DNA from: an uncultured Lachnospiraceae bacterium
Lineage (GTDB): Bacteria > Bacillota > Clostridia > Lachnospirales > Lachnospiraceae
NCBI GenBank assembly: GCA_900544445.1
Contig: UQVK01000034.1
Coordinates: forward strand, 1 to 33,890
Length of the DNA stretch: 33,890 nucleotides
Direction: 5' to 3'
Shown here: positions 23,210 to 30,917 of the stretch, in pieces
Layout: each line of letters begins with the position of its first letter
Numbering within the stretch: position 1 is the stretch's first letter
Notes under the pieces: generated by a model
What the model saw: the letters and a program-made list of their open reading frames with translations, nothing else
The model's database searches: none
Told to the model about the DNA's origin: nothing
Program-made: the position numbers and the translations under genes

Positions 23210-25300
23210 ATGTACAAGACATTTTCCATTGAACTCGCCGGACGCACGCTGAGCGTGGATATCGGCAGAGTGGCCGCGCAGGCAAACGGAGCGGCGTTTA
23301 TGCATTACGGGGACACCACCGTGCTGTCCACCGCCACCGCGAGTGAGAAGCCGAGGGAAGGAATCGATTTCTTCCCGCTGAGCGTGGAGTATGAAGAGAA
23401 GCTGTATGCCGTGGGAAAGATCCCCGGCGGATTCAATAAGAGAGAGGGGAAGGCCAGCGAGAATGCTGTGCTTACGAGCCGTGTCATCGACCGTCCCATG
23501 CGTCCCCTGTTCCCGAAGGATTACCGGAACGATGTGACGCTGGACAATCTGGTCATGTCCGTGGATCCTGCGTGCAGGCCGGAACTGGTTGCCATGCTGG
23601 GTTCTGCGATCGCGACCTGTATTTCCGATATTCCCTTCGACGGCCCCTGCGCCATGACCCAGGTGGGAATGATCGACGGAGAATTCGTCATCAATCCTTC
23701 CCAGGAGCAGTGGAAGAACGGCGATCTGAACCTGACCGTCGCCTCCACCTCTGAAAAGGTGATCATGATCGAGGCCGGAGCCAATGAGATTCCGGAGCAG
23801 AAGATGATCGAGGCGATCTACATGGCTCATGATGTGAACCAGAAGCTGATCGCATTCATCAACGATATTGTGGCTGAGGTTGGAAAGCCGAAGCATTCCT
23901 ATACCAGCTGTGCCGTTCCGGAGGAGCTGTTCGCGGCGATCCGCGAGATCGTTCCCCCTGCAGAGATGGAAGAGGCGGTATTCACCGACGTAAAGCAGGT
24001 TCGTGAAGAGAATATCCGTCAGATCACGGAAAAGCTGGAGGAGGCGTTCGCTGATAAGGAAGAATGGCTTCCGCTCCTGGGAGAGGCGATTTACCAGTAC
24101 CAGAAGAAGACGGTCCGCAAGATGATCCTGAAGGATCACAAGCGTCCGGATGGCCGTGCAATCAACCAGATCCGTCCGCTGGCTGCAGAGGTTGATATTA
24201 TCCCCAGAGTGCATGGCTCTGCCATGTTCACCCGCGGACAGACCCAGATCTGTACCGTTACCACCCTTGCTCCCCTTTCCGAGATGCAGAGGATTGACGG
24301 CCTGGATGAGAACGAAGTAAACAAGAGATATATGCATCATTATAATTTCCCGTCCTATTCCGTTGGAGAGACCAAGCCCTCCAGAGGACCGGGAAGACGT
24401 GAGATCGGCCACGGCGCGCTGGCAGAAAAGGCTCTGGTGCCTGTTCTTCCTTCCGAGGATGAATTCCCTTACGCGATCCGTACCGTATCCGAGACCTTTG
24501 AATCCAACGGCTCCACCTCCCAGGCGTCCATCTGTGCGTCCACCATGTCCCTGATGGCGGCGGGCGTTCCGATTAAGAAGCAGGTGGCAGGCATTTCCTG
24601 CGGCCTTGTGACGGGAGAGACGGACGACGACTATATCGTGCTGACGGATATCCAGGGACTGGAGGACTTCTTCGGAGACATGGACTTCAAGGTGGCAGGA
24701 ACCCATGACGGAATCACCGCCATTCAGATGGATATCAAGATTCACGGCCTGACCAGACCCATCGTGGAGGAGGCCATTGCCAGAACCAAAGAGGCGAGAG
24801 AGTATATCCTGAACGAGATCATGACGCCCTGCATCGCTCATCCCAGACCGCAGGTGGGACCGTTTGCTCCCAAGATCATCTCCATGCAGATCGATCCGGA
24901 GAAGATCGGCGATGTGGTCGGACAGAGAGGCAAGACCATCAATGAGATCATTGCCCGCACCGGCGTGAAGATCGATATTTCCGACGACGGAAAGGTATCG
25001 ATCTGCGGAACCGATAAGGAAATGATGGATAAGGCGATGGAGATGATCAAGATCATCACCACGGAATTCCAGGAGGGTCAGATCTTCCAGGGAACGGTCG
25101 TGAGCATCAAGGAGTTCGGCGCTTTCATCGAGTTCGCTCCCGGCAAGGAAGGACTGGTTCACATCTCCAAGATCGCGAAGCAGAGAATCAACCGCGTCGA
25201 GGATGTTCTGACCCTTGGCGACAAGGTAACGGTTGTCTGCCTTGGAAAGGACAAGATGGGAAGAACCAGCTTCTCCATGAAGGACGTGGCGCAGATCTGA
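23210..25300 (+). CDS. pnp: Polyribonucleotide nucleotidyltransferase (PNPase)
   Basis: 696 residues. A 3'-to-5' phosphorolytic exoribonuclease that forms a ring trimer and is part of the RNA-degradation machinery. Two RNase PH domains flank a helical domain; the first contains the RPLFPKDYRND-type segment and FFPLSVEYEEK, the second TRGQTQ and GRREIGHGALAEKAL. The active-site aspartates lie in the MDFKVAGTHDGITAIQMDIK region (split: MDFKVAGTHDG, QMDIK). A KH domain (about 560-615, with IGDVVGQRGKTINEI) and an S1 domain (about 625-696) close the protein. AAAGGAG precedes ATG. It is the last gene of its transcript. Confidence 0.97.
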   Translation: MYKTFSIELAGRTLSVDIGRVAAQANGAAFMHYGDTTVLSTATASEKPREGIDFFPLSVEYEEKLYAVGKIPGGFNKREGKASENAVLTSRVIDRPMRPLFPKDYRNDVTLDNLVMSVDPACRPELVAMLGSAIATCISDIPFDGPCAMTQVGMIDGEFVINPSQEQWKNGDLNLTVASTSEKVIMIEAGANEIPEQKMIEAIYMAHDVNQKLIAFINDIVAEVGKPKHSYTSCAVPEELFAAIREIVPPAEMEEAVFTDVKQVREENIRQITEKLEEAFADKEEWLPLLGEAIYQYQKKTVRKMILKDHKRPDGRAINQIRPLAAEVDIIPRVHGSAMFTRGQTQICTVTTLAPLSEMQRIDGLDENEVNKRYMHHYNFPSYSVGETKPSRGPGRREIGHGALAEKALVPVLPSEDEFPYAIRTVSETFESNGSTSQASICASTMSLMAAGVPIKKQVAGISCGLVTGETDDDYIVLTDIQGLEDFFGDMDFKVAGTHDGITAIQMDIKIHGLTRPIVEEAIARTKEAREYILNEIMTPCIAHPRPQVGPFAPKIISMQIDPEKIGDVVGQRGKTINEIIARTGVKIDISDDGKVSICGTDKEMMDKAMEMIKIITTEFQEGQIFQGTVVSIKEFGAFIEFAPGKEGLVHISKIAKQRINRVEDVLTLGDKVTVVCLGKDKMGRTSFSMKDVAQI

Positions 25301-25370
25301 GTTTCGGATCCGTGCTGCTTCCGGTAAAAGATATTTTCCGGTTCGGGTCAATATGACCAGGACCGGCAGG

Positions 25371-25410
25371 ACGCCCCGCAACGGTGAATTGTAACCGCTG
25401 CGGGGCGTTT
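25371..25410 (+). terminator. Likely terminator after pnp
   Basis: ACGCCCCGCA pairs with TGCGGGGCGT, with inner CGGT/ACCG and one A-C mismatch; only a short TTT follows. It lies between the converging pnp and transporter genes. A second minor hairpin (CCGG…CCGG) is at 25321-25340. Confidence 0.55.
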
Positions 25411-25465
25411 GCACTGGTGCGCCCGGAGGCCGCTTCCCTGCCGTCATCCGGCAGCTATCCTTCGG

Positions 25466-26254
25466 CTACCATCCTTTGGGCCGTGCAGCCCTCTTCGATG
25501 TTTTCATTCTGTCTGCCATTCCTGCCGGCCGCAAAACGAGAAAAAGGATGACGGAGATCAGAAATACGGCGAGCAGGGAAAAGCACGCGCCTTCCTTTGA
25601 GTAGCGGACAAAATCATAGCCTGCGCCGCATTGCGGATCGAACAGAATAAGGACCGCTTTGACCGGATAATAATTCAGCGGCGCCCATTCCATCGTCGCG
25701 AAGAAGCCATAGACAAAGCCTGCCGCGGTACAGGCATAAACGGCATTGACAAAAAAAGCGGAAACAATCGTAAGGGGAAGCAGTGCGATAAAGAGGAAGG
25801 CATTCCCCAGAACGATTCTGCCCATCCATTCAGCGGCGAGGGAAAGCGTCAGATCCGGCAGACCGGCGGCAAAGCACAGAAAAATCCCCAGGAGTCCGCT
25901 CAGTATGCCAAAGAAAACGGTGAGGAAAAACAGAACGATCATTTTCCCGGACAAAAGCTTCCGGAGCGGAACAGGAACGGCCAGAATATTCTTAAGGGTG
26001 TCATCGGTGTATTCTCTGCGGGCAAGGAAGCCTCCGGTCAGCAGGATCAATGCGGGGAAAAAACAGGTGCAGTTGCTTTCCAGAATGTTATTCATGACGA
26101 GCGTATAATTTTTCCTCACCCCGTCGTTCGCGAAGACGGGAGCGAAAGCAAACAGATCTGACAATACCACCACAATGAGTCCCGCTCTCAGGATGGAATA
26201 TCGTCTCAGTTTTCTTATCTCAGTCAGTATGACAGTATGCATGGGAATTTTCAT
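25466..26254 (-). CDS. Lantibiotic-immunity type ABC-2 permease (LanG-like)
   Basis: 262 residues with about six membrane helices and short loops, the ABC-2 permease type found in LanFEG and BcrAB transporters. LTGGFLARREYTDDTLKNILAVP is the usual cytosolic coupling segment after helix 2. It is the last gene of the module, matching the F-E-G order of nisin-type immunity operons. An ATG at 26272 is in frame, but ATG 26254 has GAGGT seven bases upstream and leaves a 5-bp gap to the preceding gene, so it is preferred. It should form a heteromeric channel with the upstream permease that expels membrane-inserted peptide. E/G assignments rest on gene order. Confidence 0.83.
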   Translation of the reverse strand: MKIPMHTVILTEIRKLRRYSILRAGLIVVVLSDLFAFAPVFANDGVRKNYTLVMNNILESNCTCFFPALILLTGGFLARREYTDDTLKNILAVPVPLRKLLSGKMIVLFFLTVFFGILSGLLGIFLCFAAGLPDLTLSLAAEWMGRIVLGNAFLFIALLPLTIVSAFFVNAVYACTAAGFVYGFFATMEWAPLNYYPVKAVLILFDPQCGAGYDFVRYSKEGACFSLLAVFLISVILFLVLRPAGMADRMKTSKRAARPKGW

Positions 26255-26259
26255 TGCCG

Positions 26260-27054
26260 TTACCTCGACCATTTTTTATAAAAGCGGATAATCAAAAAGG
26301 TACATATCAGAAAAGAGAACAAAAGAAACAGCGCCGTAAATACATAATCCTGAAACGGCAGAGCCGCCAGCTCCCCGATGCCCCAAAACGCTTTTCGCCA
26401 GCCGAAAAGGCGGGAAGGCAGAAGGAGTCCGTTCATCAGCGGCGGCCAGCGAAGGGCGCTGTCATTGGACGCAAAAAGGACGAGAAGGAGCCAGTTCGCG
26501 ACAGAATACAGGAATGACAGCAGCAGCGACAGCAGATAGCTCTGATTCATATAGATAACGATTACGACAACCGGAAGGGATACGGTCGCCATGGTAACGC
26601 CGGTGAGCATGCTGCAGAAAAGCTTGAATAAAGCGTCATAGACGGCGGCAGGCTCCAGAAAAAAACAGAACAGGGTCATTGCGGCTGTGGAACCTGCAGA
26701 ATAAATGACGGACCACAGATACAGCGTAATGAGCTTGGCGAAGATCAGTTCCCTTTCCGTGACGGGTATGACCCGCAGATTCTTGAAGGCGCCGCAGTCC
26801 CGCTCCGTAAAAAAGAGAACTGCGCTGATACAGCCGAACAGAGCGGGCAGAAGCAGCATGGAGCTGTATACCAGATTGTTATTGAACAGGCTGTCATAAT
26901 AAGCATGATATTCCGCCAGCGTCTCCGCGCCGTTCAGATCAGACTTTGTCATGAAAATCAGGGCCAGAGGGAAGAGAAGCGACAGAGAGGTTAAGGCGGG
27001 AATGACCTTATTGCGCCTGTACTTGAAAAGTTCGCACAGAACCAGCTTACGCAA
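26260..27054 (-). CDS. Lantibiotic-immunity type ABC-2 permease (LanE-like)
   Basis: 264 residues, about six membrane helices. A basic N-terminus (ELFKYRRNKV) enters helix 1, and FFTERDCGAFKNLRVIPVTERE is the coupling segment, equivalent to that of the partner permease. The start is uncertain: GTG 27063 touches the AGGAG, whereas TTG 27054 lies eight bases after AGGAGG and is preferred. Either start lies inside the ATPase gene, whose stop is at 27047, so translation is coupled. Function as in the other permease: export of lantibiotic-like peptides powered by the ATPase encoded upstream. Confidence 0.83.
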   Translation of the reverse strand: MRKLVLCELFKYRRNKVIPALTSLSLLFPLALIFMTKSDLNGAETLAEYHAYYDSLFNNNLVYSSMLLLPALFGCISAVLFFTERDCGAFKNLRVIPVTERELIFAKLITLYLWSVIYSAGSTAAMTLFCFFLEPAAVYDALFKLFCSMLTGVTMATVSLPVVVIVIYMNQSYLLSLLLSFLYSVANWLLLVLFASNDSALRWPPLMNGLLLPSRLFGWRKAFWGIGELAALPFQDYVFTALFLLFSFLICTFLIIRFYKKWSR

Positions 27055-27973
27055 TTCCCTCACCTCCTGTCACACGTTTAAAGTAATCCTCCAGGGTGTT
27101 TTCGCACAGATGCAGATCATACAGGGCTACGCCGCCCTTCACCATGGTTTCGGACAGCAGCGAAAGCGACAGGGAGGTGTCAAAAATGCGAATGCTTTTG
27201 TCGTCGTCGATCCGGAACTGCCCGGTATGGAGCACGGTTTCCAGCAGGCGGGCAGCCTGTGCGGCGTCAGAGATCCCCAGGTGAATAAAGCGTCCGTTTT
27301 TGCTTTCCAGCGCGGACAGACTTTCTTCTTCCAGCAGCACTCCGTGATCGATGATTCCAATGTCGTCGGCCATCAGGGAAATTTCAGACAGGATATGGCT
27401 GGAGAGGAGAACGGTTTTTCCGCCTTCGTCGCACAGCCACCGGATAAAGGTGCGGATCTCCGCGATTCCGATGGGGTCGAGCCCGTTGGTCGGTTCATCC
27501 AGAATGAAAAGCTCCGGGTCGTGCATCACCGCAAGGGCGATCGCCAGCCGCTGCTTCATGCCGAGAGAATATTGGGAAAACAGCTTTTTATCCCGATAGG
27601 GAAGTCCAACCAGGTCCAGGGCGTCTTTGACCGCGTGACGGCTGGGTACGCCCCGCAGGGCGGCAAAGATGCGCAGATTCTCCGTCGCCGTCAGATTCGG
27701 ATAAAAACCGGGGGATTCAATCAGGCTGCCGATCCGGGGCAGCACTTCCTTTTCATTTCCCCGAAGGGGCTTTCCCCAGAGTTCGATTTCCCCGGACGTT
27801 GGTTCCGTCAGTCCCAGAAGCATTTTCATGGTCGTAGTCTTCCCGGCTCCGTTTCTTCCGAGCAGACCGTAGACCCTGCCCTTTTTTACATGGATATTCA
27901 GGTCAGAAACGCTTTTCTGCGTGCCGTACTGTTTGGTAAGATGTCTGGTTTCAATGATAAATTCGTCCATCAT
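27047..27973 (-). CDS. LanF/BcrA-type ABC transporter ATPase with E-loop
   Basis: 308 residues. Walker A GRNGAGKTT (39-47), signature YSLGMKQRL (135-143) and Walker B LFILDEP with Asp159/Glu160 are intact. In the position of the Q-loop it has Glu86 (GSLIESPGFY), the E-loop variant described as characteristic of LanF lantibiotic-immunity ATPases. The C-terminal 80 residues form the usual LanF/BcrA extension. ATG 27973 follows AGGAGG; ATG 27970 is an alternative. It has its own promoter with an unusual operator and is followed by two overlapping permease genes. Bacitracin (BcrA) is the other substrate class of this family. No lantibiotic biosynthesis gene is near. Confidence 0.92.
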   Translation of the reverse strand: MMDEFIIETRHLTKQYGTQKSVSDLNIHVKKGRVYGLLGRNGAGKTTTMKMLLGLTEPTSGEIELWGKPLRGNEKEVLPRIGSLIESPGFYPNLTATENLRIFAALRGVPSRHAVKDALDLVGLPYRDKKLFSQYSLGMKQRLAIALAVMHDPELFILDEPTNGLDPIGIAEIRTFIRWLCDEGGKTVLLSSHILSEISLMADDIGIIDHGVLLEEESLSALESKNGRFIHLGISDAAQAARLLETVLHTGQFRIDDDKSIRIFDTSLSLSLLSETMVKGGVALYDLHLCENTLEDYFKRVTGGEGIA

Positions 27974-28002
27974 GCGTCGTCTGTCCTCCTGTTTCTTCCG
28001 GT

Positions 28003-28056
28003 ATTATAGCACCCCAGGCTTGCAGGAACCTTGCTCCAACCTTGCGGGAACCTTGC
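28003..28056 (-). promoter_or_regulatory. Regulated promoter of the lanFEG-like genes with 11-bp phased repeats
   Basis: On the reverse strand the -10 is TATAAT (28008-28003). Upstream, GCAAGGTT occurs three times identically (plus-strand starts 28027, 28038, 28049) and once as GCAAGCCT (28016). Start-to-start spacing is exactly 11 bp. The repeats occupy the -35 position; no consensus -35 hexamer is seen. This is the architecture of promoters activated by OmpR-family response regulators. Confidence 0.75.
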
Positions 28057-28069
28057 AATCCGGAGTTTT

Positions 28070-28987
28070 TTAATCGGCCAGAGGAAAACATAATGTAAAC
28101 GCTGCGCCGCCGCCCGGCGTACTTTCTGCGCTGATTGTGCCGCCCATTTTTTCAACGAGCTGGCGGACGATGGACAGACCAAGGCCGCTTCCCTTTTCGG
28201 AGCGCCCCTTATCGCATTTGTAAAGACGTTCAAAGATATGCTTCAGATCCTCCCGTTCCATTCCCACTCCATTGTCAGCCACGAGGAGGATCAGCTTTCC
28301 GTCACGGGCCGACAGAGAGAGCTCCATCCGGTCCGCATGGCTGTGGACAATCACATTTTGTATGAGGTTATTTAGAATCCGCAGATAGGCGTCCGGGTCA
28401 AGACGTACCCGGAAAGGCCGTTCGGGGATGTGAATCTGATAGTCGATCCGCTTTTCCTCCAGAACCGGGATCCAGTCGATGAGGATGTTCCTCGTCAGTT
28501 CGGCAGCTTCGACTATGTCCATTGTCAGAATAAATTCATCGGAATTCAGCTTGAACCAGTCGAACAGGACATCGATGTATTCCTTTAGGTCATAGGCCTT
28601 CCTGCGGGCGGTCTCGATGGAATCGTCTTTCTCCCTTCCGGTCACAAGCCCCCTGTGGGCGGCGTCAAGATATCCGATCAGTGTGGTCAGCGGAGTCCGC
28701 ACGTCATGGGAAAGGCTGGTCATAAGCTGCCGGTTGGTTCCTTGCGTCCGGCGGAATGCGGCCAGCTTTTTTTCATAAGAGGAAACGATGTCGTTGATTT
28801 CATAGGCGATGGGCGCGGTGAGTTCATCCGTCGTGGACAGAATACGGCGGCTGCCATTTCCGGCTTTGATATCCGCCAGCGCGTCAAGCATTTCATTCAG
28901 CCGCACTTTTACCCGCCGGATCACAAAAACACAGATCAGGACGGAAGCGGCGGCAGTCAGGACTGAGATGAGGGCGAGCAGTTCCAT
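28070..28987 (-). CDS. Sensor histidine kinase with one N-terminal membrane helix
   Basis: 305 residues. A single hydrophobic helix (about 3-23) starts at the N-terminus with almost nothing outside. A HAMP-like linker (about 24-75) follows, then a dimerisation domain with phospho-acceptor His94 in SLSHDVRTPLTTL. The ATPase domain carries an N-box (LNNLIQNVIVHS), DNGVGM and GSGLGLSIV. The frame is open 94 codons further upstream within the regulator gene, but ATG 28987, four bases after the regulator stop with GGGAGG upstream, gives the natural start. With no sensory domain it may sense peptide through the membrane or through the transporter, as kinases of peptide-detoxification modules do. 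Confidence 0.9.
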   Translation of the reverse strand: MELLALISVLTAAASVLICVFVIRRVKVRLNEMLDALADIKAGNGSRRILSTTDELTAPIAYEINDIVSSYEKKLAAFRRTQGTNRQLMTSLSHDVRTPLTTLIGYLDAAHRGLVTGREKDDSIETARRKAYDLKEYIDVLFDWFKLNSDEFILTMDIVEAAELTRNILIDWIPVLEEKRIDYQIHIPERPFRVRLDPDAYLRILNNLIQNVIVHSHADRMELSLSARDGKLILLVADNGVGMEREDLKHIFERLYKCDKGRSEKGSGLGLSIVRQLVEKMGGTISAESTPGGGAAFTLCFPLAD

Positions 28988-28991
28988 TTTG

Positions 28992-29684
28992 TCAGACCTC
29001 CCTGTTAAAGCGGTATCCCACGCCTTTGATTGTCTGGATGTATTCGGGCTTTCCGGGATCTTTTTCCAGCTTCCTGCGTAGACGGCTGATAATCGCCATA
29101 ATGTTGCTGTCATCGTAGCAGTATTCTTCTCCCCAGACGAGCTCATAGATTCTCTGCTTCGTGAAAATTTTTCCCTGATGTCCTGCAAGAAGCCAGAGCA
29201 GGTCAAATTCCTTGGGAGGAAGCGCAAAGGTTCCGCGGCTGGTTGTGACGGAACGGGCGTCCGCATCAATGGTCAGGCCGTCGAAAACAAGCCGCCCGGA
29301 AGAGCCTTCCGGCTGATTGAAGCGCGTATAGCGGCGGATCAGAGAAAGGATACGGGCGGTCAGCTCGTCCATATCAAAAGGCTTTGTGAGATAGTCGTCC
29401 GCCCCGGCCCGCAGACCGCGCACCTTGGAGGTGATGTCGTTTCTGACCGTGAACATTAAAATGGGAAGGCGGTATTCCTTCCTGATCCGTTCCATCGTTT
29501 CAAAACCGTCCATGCCCGGCAGCATCACATCCAGCACGACAAGCTGATATTCCCTTTCCCTTAACCTTTCCAGACCCTCTCTGCCGCTGCCGCAGCAGTC
29601 GGCCTCTATGTTTTCTGTCAGGATACATCGCTGAATCAGAGCGCAGAGCTCTTTATCATCATCGATCACCAAAATTCTGTTCAT
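28992..29684 (-). CDS. OmpR-family response regulator
   Basis: 230 residues. The receiver domain (1-120) has acidic pocket Asp8-Asp10, phospho-acceptor Asp52 in LDVMLPGMDGF and the conserved Lys in LTKPFDMDEL. The C-terminal winged helix (about 130-228) has the OmpR pattern, including LPPKEFDLLWLL, VWGEEYCYDDSNI and TIKGVGYRF. It is partnered with the kinase four bases downstream and probably activates the transporter promoter through the 11-bp phased repeats in front of lanF. ATG 29684 is preceded by AAAGGAA. Its own promoter lies 38 bp upstream and faces away from spoIIIA. Confidence 0.93.
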   Translation of the reverse strand: MNRILVIDDDKELCALIQRCILTENIEADCCGSGREGLERLREREYQLVVLDVMLPGMDGFETMERIRKEYRLPILMFTVRNDITSKVRGLRAGADDYLTKPFDMDELTARILSLIRRYTRFNQPEGSSGRLVFDGLTIDADARSVTTSRGTFALPPKEFDLLWLLAGHQGKIFTKQRIYELVWGEEYCYDDSNIMAIISRLRRKLEKDPGKPEYIQTIKGVGYRFNREV

Positions 29685-29721
29685 GGAGCATTTCCTTTCC
29701 GGATAACGTTTTTACGCAATC

Positions 29722-29750
29722 ATTATATTGCATCTGCCGGGAGAATACAA
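29722..29750 (-). promoter_or_regulatory. SigA promoter of the two-component system
   Basis: On the reverse strand, -35 TTGTAT (29750-29745), a 17-bp spacer, -10 TATAAT (29727-29722). Confidence 0.75.
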
Positions 29751-29751
29751 T
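29723..29751 (+). promoter_or_regulatory. Candidate SigE (sporulation mother-cell) promoter for spoIIIA
   Basis: TTATATT (29723-29729), 14 bp, AATACAAT (29744-29751). It matches the SigE pattern (-35 K-M-ATATT, about 14 bp, -10 CATACAMT) with one mismatch in each box. spoIIIA is SigE-dependent in Bacillus. It occupies the same bases as the reverse-strand SigA promoter. Confidence 0.5.
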
Positions 29752-29781
29752 TCTATCTGACCGCCCGTCCTCATATATTGA

Positions 29782-29895
29782 GATAAGCAGTTACTATTCA
29801 CAGCCGATTCAGAATGGACGACACGCGCGTCGTGCTTGCACGTAAGCACGTGTTATCCATTCTGAATCTGGACTGCGAAGCAGTAACGATAAGCA
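29782..29895 (+). mobile_element. MITE-like palindromic element with 8-bp target-site duplication
   Basis: The 98-bp element spans 29790-29887 and ends in GTTACT/AGTAAC. It is flanked by identical GATAAGCA at 29782-29789 and 29888-29895. Inside, a 13-bp perfect stem (29806-29818 with 29856-29868) encloses two smaller hairpins, CGAC/GTCG (29819-29832) and GTGCTT/AAGCAC (29832-29849), which share one boundary base, a cloverleaf-like fold. A CTGC-GAA-GCAG hairpin lies near the right end. No transposase is encoded. Duplications of 8-9 bp fit several IS families (for example IS256, IS66, ISL3). It sits in the presumed leader of spoIIIA. Confidence 0.7.
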
Positions 29896-29933
29896 GGTTG
29901 CGGTTCAGAAACAGGCAGAAGGGAGGAATGAAA

Positions 29934-30917
29934 ATGGCGGTCAGAGAGGATATTCTCCGCATTTTCCCGGAATCCATGAGAAGCAGATGGAGGCGGGCGG
30001 CAGCATGCGGGGAGCGGCTTCAGGAAATACGGATCCGCGCGGACCGTCCCATCCTTCTTTATATGGAAGGAAAGGAATATTTCCTGACCTTCGGCGGCGA
30101 GGTGACGGAGCTGGAAGGACAGGCAGTCCGGGCGGAACGGGGGGAGCTGGAGGAGCTTCTGTCCTATGTATGCAGCAGCTCCATGTACGCCTATGAGGAG
30201 GAGATCAGCAGGGGATATCTGACCCTGCCGGGCGGACACCGGATGGGGCTGGTGGGAGAGGCCGTTCTGACGGACGGAGGAAGGGTGAGAAACCTGAAAT
30301 ACATTTCCGGGATGAACATCCGGATCTCCCATGAAGTCAAAGGTGCGGCGGACCGGCTGCTCCCCTGGGTATACGGGGAGGGACGGCTTATGAATACCCT
30401 GATCCTCTCCCCGCCGGGCTGTGGGAAAACCACGATTCTCCGGGATCTGGTGCGGCAGGTATCGGACGGAAACCGTTTCAGCCACGGCAGGACGGTGGGG
30501 GTGGTGGATGAGCGCTCGGAAATTGCGGGCACCTTTCGGGGAATGGCGCAGAACGATGTGGGAATGCGCACGGATGTGCTGGACGGCTGCCCGAAGGCGG
30601 AAGGGATGATGCTTCTGCTTCGCTCCATGGCGCCGGAGATCATTGCTGTGGATGAGCTGGGAGGGGAGGAAGAGATCCGTTCCGTCAGACAGGCCCTGAA
30701 ATGCGGCTGCACGGTGCTTGCGACCATGCATGCGGGAACGGTGCAGGAGGCGCAGGAGCGCCTTTGGGGAATGGAGGGATACGGATACGCCGGAGAAAGC
30801 GTGTTTTCCAGATATGTGATGCTTTCCGGAAAGGGAAGGGATGAGAAAGGAAGCCGAGGACGAAGCGTTTCCGTGCTGGATGGAGAGGGACAGTTCCTGT
30901 GGGAGGAAAAATGCTGA
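29934..30917 (+). CDS. spoIIIAA: Stage III sporulation protein AA, ATPase
   Basis: 327 residues. The secretion-ATPase-like component of the SpoIIIA-SpoIIQ channel ('feeding tube') between mother cell and forespore. Walker A is PPGCGKTT (160-167), followed by the ILRDLVRQ helix. VVDERSEIAG and the Walker B strand IIAVDELGG are present, and the LATMHAG segment resembles the histidine box of such ATPases. An open frame reaches back through the MITE-like element, but ATG 29934 with GGGAGGA six bases upstream is the natural start. spoIIIAB overlaps its end by seven bases. Confidence 0.95.
   Translation: MAVREDILRIFPESMRSRWRRAAACGERLQEIRIRADRPILLYMEGKEYFLTFGGEVTELEGQAVRAERGELEELLSYVCSSSMYAYEEEISRGYLTLPGGHRMGLVGEAVLTDGGRVRNLKYISGMNIRISHEVKGAADRLLPWVYGEGRLMNTLILSPPGCGKTTILRDLVRQVSDGNRFSHGRTVGVVDERSEIAGTFRGMAQNDVGMRTDVLDGCPKAEGMMLLLRSMAPEIIAVDELGGEEEIRSVRQALKCGCTVLATMHAGTVQEAQERLWGMEGYGYAGESVFSRYVMLSGKGRDEKGSRGRSVSVLDGEGQFLWEEKC

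Noticed and set aside
23141..25447. 768-codon reverse open frame
   Set aside because: Antisense to the whole of pnp, which has clear domains and an SD; the reverse frame has none.
26951..28009. 352-codon forward open frame
   Set aside because: Antisense to the LanF-like ATPase, whose Walker and signature motifs prove the reverse strand is coding.
28016..28056. Phased GCAAGGTT repeats as a short CRISPR or simple satellite
   Set aside because: The spacers are only 3 bp and the position right at a promoter with TATAAT fits an operator much better.
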